From positions 216,126,301 through 216,190,300 of the forward strand of contig NC_045428.1 of the NCBI RefSeq assembly GCF_902635505.1: 64,000 nucleotides of DNA, written 5' to 3'. Shown here one piece after another: positions 55,751-64,000 of this stretch. This DNA comes from Sarcophilus harrisii. Its lineage: Eukaryota > Chordata > Mammalia > Dasyuromorphia > Dasyuridae. The notes beneath the pieces were generated by a model, which saw only the letters and a list, made by a program, of their open reading frames with translations, was not told the DNA's origin and did not search any database. The translations under genes were made by a program, and so were the position numbers. Every line of letters begins with the position of its first letter. Within the stretch, counting starts at the first letter, position 1.

Positions 55751-56142
55751 TACCAATTCTAAGTTTGCCAAAACACATTCACTTCAAAGGTGATTTCAAA
55801 AATATGATTAAAGTAGGATCTTGGCTCTTTTTTGAGAGCCTATTCAATTAATCTTCTGAATTTTTGATAATTGACAATATAGCATAGCACCATTCTTTTA
55901 AAAAGTAGGATCATAACACCATGGATTACAAATTTAGAGTTGAAAGAGATCTTAGAAGCTATCTATTCTCATGTCATTTTTCAGATGAGGAACTGACTAA
56001 CAGAGATATTAGGTGTTGGCATCACACAGGTAGGAAATAAAAAATCCCTAATTTGAACCCAGACTCTAACAGTTGAAGTGACAGAAAAGTTGTACACAGT
56101 GTTTTTATAGTTTAAAAACTTCCACATGTTTCTGGGCTATAG
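55751..56142 (-). repeat. Large inverted duplication, arm 1 (empty-site copy)
   Basis: This 392-bp segment is the reverse complement of 58,517-58,786 joined to 60,999-61,149. By hand the arms are about 95% identical with a few small indels and one 17-bp indel. It includes an antisense MIR-like SINE (55,905-56,090) plus about 150 bp on one side and about 50 bp on the other that are not repeat, so shared SINEs alone do not explain it. At the point matching the L1 insertion, arm 1 reads straight through ('tagcaccattcttttaaaaa'). Confidence 0.92.
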
Positions 56143-56144
56143 AT

Positions 56145-56254
56145 ATTTATTAGCTGTGTGACCCTAGTCAAGTCATCAAGTCTTGTTTGTCTCAATTTTC
56201 TCATCTTTAAAATGAGCTACAGAAGGAAATGACAAATCATTCCGGTATCTTTAC

Positions 56255-56324
<70 letters not shown>

Positions 56325-56375
56325 CAACAATATTATAGGATCATGAAGACTCAAGAAAACTGAACAACAATTGAA
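56145..56375 (+). repeat. tRNA-derived SINE, 5'-truncated, with an internal A68 run
   Basis: 'attagctgtgtgaccctagt', 'gctacagaaggaaatgacaa', then a 68-base A run, then 'aggatcatgaagactcaaga' and 'actgaacaacaattg'. The A run stands where other copies have 'caagaaaaccccaaat', so it has grown inside the SINE and not at its end. Confidence 0.8.
56256..56323. repeat. A68 homopolymer
   Basis: 68 consecutive A bases, the longest homopolymer of the window. Confidence 0.97.
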
Positions 56376-57002
56376 TTGAATGCAAGTTCCTTAAAAGAAA
56401 ATGGTTATTTTTCTCTTTATCTTCAGTGCTTAGATGAGTTACTGGAATATAATAGATATTAAACAAATGGTTGTTGATTTATTTATTTATTAGTAAATTC
56501 TACTCTCCAACTTGTGATTCCTCTTTTTTTGTCCTACCCAACAAATTAGGTCTTATACTTCTTTTGTTTCCTCCATTCTCCCCTCCTCCAAAAAAAAGAA
56601 AAATCTCCTAATAAATAGTTTTTTTTAAAATCTAGGAGGATTAGGAAAGGAGAAAAGAACAATCTACTTCTCTCTTCTCCACTCAGAAAAAAGAGGCCCT
56701 CAATGAATTCAGACAAGTCAGACAATTTATATCTTCAGGAAGATGGAAGCCAGAGAATCAAAATTCCTCTTTTTATTTCCTTGTAGATTTGTTCCCATGA
56801 GGAAAGAGAACCTTTAAAATTTGTCTTTGAATCGATTTTGTTATTGTCATCACTGCACAAACTTTAGAAACTCCACAAAAGGCAAGTCATTTTTCTTAAA
56901 AATTCTTTAAAGATTCTGAACTGTTTCCAACTGAATTATTCCACTCATTTCTATTGGAAATGTTCTAATATCTTTTAAATATTACTTTTTTTTCCTGCAG
57001 AG
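56376..57002. other. Gene-free; L2 tail at 56,415-56,500
   Basis: 'ttatcttcagtgcttagatg', 'ttaaacaaatggttgttgat' and a TTTA repeat fit an L2-type tail. The rest is not recognised. Confidence 0.4.
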
Positions 57003-57110
57003 GCAGCTAGATGATATAGGGACTAGAGTGCTGGGTCTGAAATCAGGGGGACTCATCTTTGTGAGTTCAAATTTGGCTTCAGGCACTTACTAGCTATGTA
57101 ATATTGGGTG
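57003..57110 (+). repeat. tRNA-derived SINE, left half
   Basis: 'ggcagctagatgatataggg', 'gagttcaaatttggcttcag' and 'gcacttactagctatgtaat' are the SINE head. The sequence stops after 'attggg' and resumes at 57,686. Confidence 0.8.
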
Positions 57111-57685
57111 TAGGGATTTTGATGGATTGTTGGTATTAAATGACAGGTAAGTTTGAGCTTTAACACTTTCTTAATTGGTGGTTGCTTTTAGGCCTACAAT
57201 GTTTTGTGTTTGTTTCATTACCCTCTAGGTAAATTTGAGCCCATAATCTGCAGACGAACCTTAATTCCTTTGACTGGCTACTTCAGGCCCATTTGTTCCT
57301 GTTCATGTCCTGTCCATGTTCAACCATGCTTTTTGTGGAGGCATTTGTGATGGTAACAATGCAGTTTGGCCTCATATCGTGGCATCTCCAATGATCGTTA
57401 AGGCATTAGGTAGTTTTTAATTTGGGGATGGTTTATCAACAGGGCAGGAACCTGGGGGACGCCATTAAAATAGCAGACTTACATAACAAGATCCAATAAC
57501 GTTTCAATCAGACATCAACTGAGAATGATAGCGGCACACACATTTATTTCCAAATGGTGTTATTTAATGAATAATGATCAAACATAACATTACCTAAAAT
57601 CAATTATAACATGTAATGTTTGGATATTAAGCTAAGTAATTATAATCAATTGACATAATTAATCAATGATCGTTAGACATATCTT
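57111..57685. mobile_element. Probable solo LTR splitting a SINE
   Basis: A segment of about 575 bp starting 'tgtagggattttgatggatt' and ending 'atgatcgttagaca' (TGT...ACA) lies between two halves of one SINE. It has no coding frame and no inverted ends beyond TGT/ACA. Orientation is unclear, since both strands have only weak poly-A-like signals. An unnamed solo LTR is the simplest reading. A clean target duplication is not visible. Confidence 0.5.
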
Positions 57686-57851
57686 CCTGAACAAATCACC
57701 TAACCCTATCTGTCTCAGTTTCTCATCTGGAGAAATTAAAATGATCTGAAGAAGGAAATGGCAAATTACTCCAGTATCTTTTCCAAGAAAATCCTAAATA
57801 GGTCCACAAAGAGTTGGACATGACTGAAATAACTAAGTAATAACAACAATT
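57686..57851 (+). repeat. tRNA-derived SINE, right half with RTE-like tail
   Basis: 'aaatcacctaaccctatctg', 'gaagaaggaaatggcaaatt', 'ggtccacaaagagttggaca' and 'tgactgaaataactaa' continue the SINE begun at 57,003. Confidence 0.8.
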
Positions 57852-58516
57852 CTATTCTAAATCTTGTGGACATCAATTAGTCAGAAGAAATTACAAAGCT
57901 AAGTGGTATAGTCATATGAATACAGTTCAGCATAATTTTTGCCTGTCCTTGAGGTGTTTAATCACATATCAACATTTTTCATATGAAAATTTTATTACTG
58001 AATAGTACCTAGGAAGGTTAAAATGCATCAATTAATTGATAACCAAATAAGGATAAGGAAATATATGCTTTGGATAAGGAAATATATGCTAGAAAGAACT
58101 ATAGTTCTCATGGGACATCAGCCAGACATTATAGACTTTTGATGGACTAATTGTTAGAAGATTAGTTGTCTATCCAATTTCATAACTTAGAATACCATCA
58201 ATTAGCATTTCTCTGCATTCTAACTATTGGGAAAGTGGGCCATAGGACACAAACAAAAGAATGAAAAGAAGAAAATGCTAGGTGCCATGAACCCATGTAA
58301 AAAGGAAGGTTTCGTTTGATCATAATTGGTTGTTCCTAAAATGGACAAAAGTCTATTAGAATTAGATCCGCCCCAGAGTATTATATTTGGAGGATGAATT
58401 TTATTTTCAGGATTCAGAATGGTGTTGAAAAGTGACAGGTAAGTGAAATCACAGGCCATAGAGTAAAAGAAGGAACTTGAACTCAGCACTGGACATGGGA
58501 CTTAGACTTCTGGAAT
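57852..58516. other. Gene-free loop of the inverted duplication
   Basis: Mostly unique-looking. A 19-bp word 'ggataaggaaatatatgct' occurs twice in tandem at 58,051-58,090. No frame that I can defend. Confidence 0.45.
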
Positions 58517-58771
58517 AATATAGCCCAAAAACATGTGGAAGTTTTTAAAGTATAAAAACACTGCGTACAACTTTTCTGTCATTTCAAGTGTTAGAGTCTG
58601 GGTTCAAATTTGGGATTTTTTTATTTCCTACCTGTGTGATGTCATAATCACCTAACATCTCTGTTAGTTCCTCAGTTCCTCATCTGAAAAATGACATGAG
58701 AATAGATAGCCTCTAAGATCCCTTTCAACTCTAAATTTGTGATCCATGGTGTTATGATCCTATTTTCTTTT

Positions 58772-58786
58772 AAAAGAATGGTGCTC
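58772..58786. repeat. Target-site duplication of L1, left copy
   Basis: 'aaaagaatggtgctc' is repeated exactly at 60,984-60,998. Arm 1 has a single copy of the site. Confidence 0.92.
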
Positions 58787-58819
58787 CTGAGAAAGAGATT
58801 AAAGGAATAAGAATAGGCA

Positions 58820-60572
58820 ATGAGGAAGCCAAATTATCACTCTTTGCCGATGACATGATGGTATACTTAGAGAACCCCAGAGATTCTGCTAAAAAGTTAT
58901 TAGAAATAATCCACAACTTTAGCAAAGTTACTGGTTATAAAATAAACCCACATAAGTCATCAGCATTCTTATATATCACTAACAAAATCCAACAGTCAGA
59001 GTTACAAAGAGAAATTCCATTTAAAGTAACTACTGATAATATAAAATATTTAGGAATCTATCTGCCAAGGGAAAATCAGAAACTTTATGAGCAAAATTAC
59101 AGACCACTTTTCACACAAATTAAGTCTGATCTAACCAATTGGAAAAATATTAAATGCTCTTGGATAGGGCGAGCAAATATAATAAAGATGACAATATTAC
59201 CTAAACTAATCTATTTATTTAGCGCTATACCAATCAGACTCCCAAAAACTATTTTAATGACCTAGAAAAATAACAACAAAGTTCATATGGAAAACAAAAG
59301 GTCAAGAATTTCAAGGGAATTAATGAAAAAAAAATCAAATGATGGTGGCTTAGCTGTACCAGATCTAAAACTATACTATAGAGCAGCAGTTACCAAAACT
59401 ATTTGGTATTGGCTAAGAAATAGATTAGTTGATCAGTGGAATAGATTAGGTTCAAGGGATAAAACAGTCAACAAATATAGCAACCTAGTCTTTGACAAAC
59501 CCAAAGATCCCAGCTTTTGGGATAAGAACTTACTGTTTGATAAAAATTGCTGGGAAAATTGGAAACTAATATGGCAGAAACTAGGCATTGATCCATACTT
59601 AACGCCGTACACCAAGATAAGGTCAAAATGGGTTCATGACCTAGGCATAAAGAATGAAATTATTAATAAATTAGAGGAACATAGGATAGTTTACCTCTCA
59701 GACCTGTGGAAGGGAAGGTTTTATGACCAAAGCAGAACTAGAGATCATTACTGATCACAAAATAGAAAATTTCGATTATACCAAACTGAAAAGTTTTTGT
59801 ACAAACAAAACTAACGCAGACAAGATTAGAAGGGAAGCAATAAACTGGGAAAATATTTTTACAGTCAAAGGTTCTGATAAAGGCCTCATTTCCAAAATAT
59901 ATAGAGAATTAACTCTAATTTATAAAAATCAAGCCATTCTCCAATTGAAAATGGTCAAAGGATATGAACAGACAATTCTCAGATGAAGAAATTGAAACTA
60001 TTTCTAGTCATATGAAAAGATGCTCCAAGTCATTATTAATCAGAGAAATGCAAATTAAGACAACTCTAAGATACTCACTACACACCTGTCAGATTGGCTA
60101 AGATGACAGGAAAAATAATGATGATTGTTGAGGGGATGTGGGAAAACTGGGACATTGATTCATTGTTGGTGGAGTTGTGAACGAATCCAACCATTTTGGA
60201 GAGTAGTTTGAACTATGCTCAAAAAGTTATCAAACTGTGCATACCCTTTGATCCAGCAGTGTTACTACTGGGATTATATCCCAAAGAAATTATAAAGAAG
60301 GAAAGGGACCTGTATGTGCACGAATGTTTGTGGCAGCCCTTTTTGTAGTGGCTAGAAACTGGAAACTGAATGGATGTCCATCAGTTGGAGAATGGCTAAA
60401 TAAATTGTGGTATATGAAAATTATGGAATATTACTGTTCTGTAAGAAATGACCAACAGGATGATTTCAGAAAGGCCTGGAGAGACTTACACGAACTGATG
60501 CTAAGTGAAATGAGCAGGACCAGGAGATCATTATATACTTCAACAACAATACTAGATGATGACCAGTCCTGA
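58820..60572 (+). pseudogene. L1 ORF2 remnant (RT 3' part and C-terminal domain)
   Basis: ORF2p is the L1 endonuclease/reverse transcriptase. The first frame holds '[20 protein letters not shown]' (the RT active-site FADD near 58,840-58,854; human: LFADDMIVYLENP) and '[20 protein letters not shown]'. It runs to a stop at 59,263. A second frame (59,287-59,754) has 'NDGGLAVPDLKLYYRAAVTK' (human: GGITLPDFKLYYKATVTK). A third (59,723-59,986) has 'KLKSFCTNKTNADKIRREAI' and 'SDKGLISKIYRELTLIYKN'. The end (60,324-60,572) has 'MFVAALFVVARNWKLNGCPS' and 'EYYCSVRNDQQDDFRKAW'. At least three frame changes separate the pieces. Length, order and motifs leave no doubt about the identity. Confidence 0.95.
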
Positions 60573-60983
60573 TGGACCATCCTCAGCAACGAGATCAACC
60601 AAATCATTTCTAATGGAGCAGTAATGAACTGAACTAGCTATACCCAGAAAAAGAACTCTGGGAGATGACTAAAAACCATTACATTGAATTCCCAGTCCCT
60701 ATATTTATGCACACCTGCATCTTTGATTTCCTTCACAAGCTAATTGTACAATAATTCAGAGTCTGATTCTTTTTGTACAGCAAAATAATGTTTTGGTCAT
60801 GTATACTTATTGTGTATCTAAGTTATATTTTAATATATTTAACATCTACTGGTCATCCTGCCATTTAGGGAGGGGGGGGGGTAAGAGGTGAAAAATTGGA
60901 ACAAGAGGTTTGGCAATTGTTAATGCTGTAAAGTTACCCATGTATATATCCTGTAAATTAAAGGCTATTAAATTAAAAAAAAA
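60573..60983 (+). other. L1 3'UTR and poly-A
   Basis: Follows the ORF2 end. It has a G-rich run 'gggaggggggggggtaagag' near 60,870 and ends 'ctattaaattaaaaaa'. The same 3'UTR, reversed, is at 402-800. Confidence 0.92.
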
Positions 60984-60998
60984 AAAAGAATGGTGCTC
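60984..60998. repeat. Target-site duplication of L1, right copy
   Basis: Exact repeat of 58,772-58,786. Confidence 0.92.
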
Positions 60999-61369
60999 TG
61001 CTGTATTGTCAATTATCAAAAATTCAGAAGATTAATTGAATAGGCTCTCAAAAAAGAGTCAAGGAATTTCCCCTTCTCTATCCTACCTTAATCATATTTT
61101 TGAAATCACCTTTGAAGTGAATGTGTTTTGGCAAACTTAGAATTGATAGGCAATATCTGTATTCCAAATGTGTATTCTAATTCTATTTTTAAGTACAGTT
61201 TTTATTGTTTTTATTTTTGAGTGAGTGGACAGATCAAAAGTGCAGAAAATCAGGAAGAAAAGAAAGCCTGGAAGCAACATACTTAATGTCTTATTTTTCT
61301 CTGATATTGCTTTGAACTAGATTCTTCAATATTTTATTACCCAGAATCTTTAACTTAATTAGAAAAAAA

Positions 61370-62330
61370 CACAGAGTTTAGAAGAGATGGATTCAGGGAG
61401 GATATAACGAGTTTTGTTTGGGACAAGTTGAGTTTTAGATGTCTTGATGACATCCTATTTGAAATGTCAAATAGGAGATTGTTGATACATGCATTTAGTA
61501 GTTAGCAGATGAGGTGATCACAAAAGTCTGTGTGTAGAAGGTGGTGCTTGACTTGCATCTTGGAAGAAGAGATTCTCTGAGGTGGAGCCAAGGACTGAGT
61601 TCCTTACAGGCACAAGAAAGACCATTACAAAAGCAAAGAGATAGAGAGTTCTGTGTGAATAACAGAATGAAGGCCACCTTGGCTAGATAGAGTATGGGAG
61701 AAAGGGTAGTAATATATAATGAGGCTAAAAATATAGATTAGAGTCAGATTGTAAAGGGCTTTGAAAGCTAAACAGGAATTTCTATCTTGTCTTAGAGAAA
61801 AACCCTGTGGAGTAGAGTGAATAGAGGAGTGACATAGTAAGCTCTTTTAGTAGCTTGTGGAAGATGGACTGGAGTAAGAAAAGACATGAAGACAGGTAGA
61901 CAATTTTCTTTGCAACAATCTTGGTTAGAAGTGATAAAGGCTTGAATTAAGGTATTAAGTATATGAGTAGATTAGTAGTGTACCAGTAGCCACCTAGTGG
62001 AAATATAAAAATAGCAAGACTTAACAATTGATTAGATAGGTGGGGTGAAGAAGAATGAGAAATTGAGGGGAACACCAGATTTATAAACATGGGAAATTAG
62101 GGGAGTTGATGGTGCCTTTGACAGCCACAGAAAATTTGGAAATGGGTAGATTTTGTGGGAAAATAATAAATTATATTTTGGACATGTTAAATTTGCTATG
62201 TCTCTAAGACATTCAATTTGAAATAACTAATAGTCAATGCTCATAAAGGGTTAAAGCTCACAGGAAATATTAGGGCTGAATATTTAGATTATGAATCATC
62301 TGTACTTAGATCATAATTAAAATCAAGACT
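61370..62330 (-). mobile_element. L2 LINE, long antisense fragment
   Basis: 'gcttgacttgcatcttggaa', 'gattgtaaagggctttgaaa', 'ggagtgacatagtaagctct', 'agacttaacaattgattaga' and 'tttggacatgttaaatttgc' follow antisense L2. 61,390-61,480 repeats a later L2 block ('gttgagttttagatgtcttg'), so two L2 copies or a rearranged one meet here. Confidence 0.7.
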
Positions 62331-63059
62331 TCAGTGCAAAGATAGTCATTGAAAAGAATCATGGAAATCATAATTTAGAAGTTAAAAACAAGATTAGCTA
62401 AAGACTTGTTGGCTACCCAAAAGCTTAATACCTCTATATTAGGAATATCTAGTATAAGACTTCTGAAATTTTTTCCACTTATGACTCCTTTTCAATCGAG
62501 AAATTTTTACATGATGTGTTTCTGGCAGCATTCATGCATGCACAGTACAAAGTGTTCATGTCGTTTGTTCAACACCAAGGCTGCAGTGAAATTATGCAAT
62601 GCAACATGGGCAAGCCCTACCAGAAATACCTCAGATTCATTACACATTTGATTTTGAATTAACTTTTGGTTATTGCATTCAAAAACCTTTTGTTGTTGCC
62701 AAGTTTTTCATGCTGCTCACATTCAGTTATGGAACCCTATGTGAGAGCACAACCCACTGTTTAAGAAGCTTTGATCTAGTATACTAGTACTGAAGTTATT
62801 ATACACAGTAAGATAAAGTAAGAAGGCATACACTTGCCAATTTTTAGGTTTTCTTGTTTTCATGAAAGATTTTTGAGTCCAAACTGGTACAGTATGTTTT
62901 CCCTAAAAAGTAAAGTTCTCTAATTGTTCCTCATCACTTGCCTCACCATATTGATAACATGAGGTCCCAGGTTATTGAAATGTCTCCTTAATTACAATCA
63001 AAATACTATGGCCTAACTATTCCCACAGACCCCCAAAAAGTGGATGAATAATACCTGGT
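62331..63059. other. Gene-free, no repeat recognised
   Basis: 62,460-62,780 could be an old hAT-like or LINE scrap ('tatgactccttttcaatcga', 'ggaaccctatgtgagagcac') but no ends are visible. Confidence 0.3.
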
Positions 63060-63750
63060 TAAGATTATGATATGTAATTGCTCATAGTTCTAAAGTGCAT
63101 GTATCTTGGACAGATGCTACTGATGTATGACAAACTTCATCTAGAATTAATCCAGAAAATATTAGGATGGATTGCATGTCAGAAATTGCACAGTATTTTT
63201 AATGATCACAAATCTCTCTCTGGTACAAAGACTTATCTTTTAAAAAGCAATATTCTTTTGTTGGTGTTTTATGGCTGTGAGCTGTAGAACACATCTTTAA
63301 AGGATTAAAGTTGCTTATTGTACAAGGAAAAATGAAAATTGACAATGAAAAGGCCCATATCAAACTGCAACTAGTTTAATTTATTAAATCCCACATTATT
63401 CTGAAATGGAATAGGATGGGTCTTCAAAGTGCGAACTTTGAATGAAGAATTACACAAGAGAAATGACACACTGGATGTTCATCAGAGAGATGTATGACCA
63501 GAAAAGAAGAGGACTGATCATGTATTTCATGTAGATAAGGAAGGAGACTGATCATGTAGGTAGTGGATAACCCAACTGCTTCACTGGTATCACTCAGGAG
63601 ATCCAAAGAGAGACACTTAGGAAAGTATTTCAGAAGGATGTGGGCAAAAGTCATACATAATGATAAGATGAGAATAGTTTACAACTATGCAGTCAGAATG
63701 AACACCCACAGCAAGATAATAGATTTGTCAAAATATAAAGGAACTAATCA
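63060..63750 (+). mobile_element. RTE-like LINE ORF C-terminal fragment
   Basis: The frame 63,078-63,287 holds 'ELIQKILGWIACQKLHSIFN' and 'LLLVFYGCEL'. This resembles the RTE/LINE stretch 'RIGLGWAAFNKHRSIFKDRK...LTYGCETW' after the RT domain. A later frame has 'GITQEIQRETLRKVFQKD'. Several frame changes. Assignment to RTE is tentative. Confidence 0.42.
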
Positions 63751-63764
63751 ATAAACATTTAATG

Positions 63765-63995
63765 AGCATCAATTATGTGCCAGACATTGTATTAGGTGTT
63801 GGGCATGCAAAAAGAAGAAAAAGATAGTCTCTATCCTCAAGCACCTTACAATCTCCTGGAGAAAACAAAATGCAAACAAATATATACAAGGCAAGCTGTG
63901 TAGTGATAAGTGGAAAATAATAGAGCATTAGAATCAAGAGGGAGGAGGAAAGATTTTTTTATAGAAGTGGGTTTTAAATTGGAACTTGAAGCTGA
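63765..63995 (-). mobile_element. L2 LINE 3' end, antisense, running to window edge
   Basis: 'attatgtgccagacattgta', 'ttaggtgttgggcatgcaaa', 'cctcaagcaccttacaatct' and 'agtgggttttaaattggaac' follow the antisense L2 3'UTR. Confidence 0.68.
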
Positions 63996-64000
63996 GAAAA

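Larger units (their letters stand above)
58787..60983 (+). mobile_element. Young L1 LINE, 5'-truncated (RT tail of ORF2 to poly-A)
   Basis: A 2.2-kb insertion that begins inside the reverse transcriptase domain of ORF2, runs through the C-terminal domain and 3'UTR, and ends in a poly-A of about 12 bases. It is flanked by a 15-bp target duplication. Pieces of ORF2 are readable in three or more frames (see the ORF2 entry). Its last 840 bp closely match the antisense copy at 402-1,244. It lacks promoter, ORF1, endonuclease and half of RT, so it cannot move. It is younger than the inverted duplication, because the other arm lacks it. Confidence 0.95.
58517..61149 (+). repeat. Large inverted duplication, arm 2 (L1-occupied)
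   Basis: Matches the reverse complement of 55,751-56,142 over 58,517-58,786 and again over 60,999-61,149. The 2.2-kb L1 and its second target copy lie between. Without them the arm would be about 420 bp. Confidence 0.92.

Noticed and set aside
55751-56142. Arm 1 explained only by two MIR copies in opposite orientation
   Set aside because: The match to arm 2 extends well beyond the SINE on both sides at about 95% identity, far above that expected between independent old MIR copies.
58855-60572. L1 ORF2 frames as an active retrotransposon
   Set aside because: The copy is 5'-truncated, has several frame changes, and lacks promoter, ORF1 and endonuclease.

Overview
The window looks like marsupial nuclear DNA, most likely from an Australian lineage. 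It is AT-rich and packed with mammalian-type LINEs (L1, L2, CR1/L3, RTE), MIR/MAR1-like CORE-SINEs, tRNA-derived SINEs whose 3' tail resembles an RTE (BovB-like) tail, and solo LTRs. Repeat family names come from memory of consensus sequences, not from a database search. I found no host protein-coding gene, tRNA gene, rRNA gene, CRISPR array or bacterial-style operon. The window is probably intergenic or deep intronic. The single possible host exon (7,511-7,666, minus strand) rests on splice-site signals only.

Layout. 1-6.2 kb: a dispersed repeat, an 843-bp antisense L1 3' end with a 14-bp target duplication, then a long antisense LINE with ORF1 remains but no ORF2 (half-L1-like), which carries a near-perfect 165-bp inverted repeat. 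6.2-17 kb: L2, MIR, older L1, a hAT-like element and an RTE reverse-transcriptase fossil. 17.4-19.6 kb: a CR1/L3 fragment split by an antisense solo LTR, then RTE-like and dispersed repeats. 21-24 kb: L2 copies split by SINEs. 27-28 kb and 37.7-38.8 kb: two copies of one LTR family, both set in TTCC tracts. 32.66-35.08 kb: a short betaretrovirus-like provirus fossil with paired LTRs, a 6-bp target duplication, a lysine-type primer site, and integrase and envelope remnants. 35-47 kb: L1, SINE, CR1/L3, LTR and MIR fragments, several nested. 48.5-51.4 kb: a second half-L1-like element, interrupted by an L1 3' end and an LTR. 52-54.5 kb: L2 and an antisense LTR. 55.7-61.15 kb: a large inverted duplication in which one arm was later hit by a 2.2-kb 5'-truncated L1, leaving the other arm as the empty-site copy. 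61.3-64 kb: L2 and RTE-like fragments.

Nothing here works as a gene set. The informative content is the order of insertions and two local inverted duplications, one about 99% identical (165 bp) and one about 95% identical (about 390 bp).
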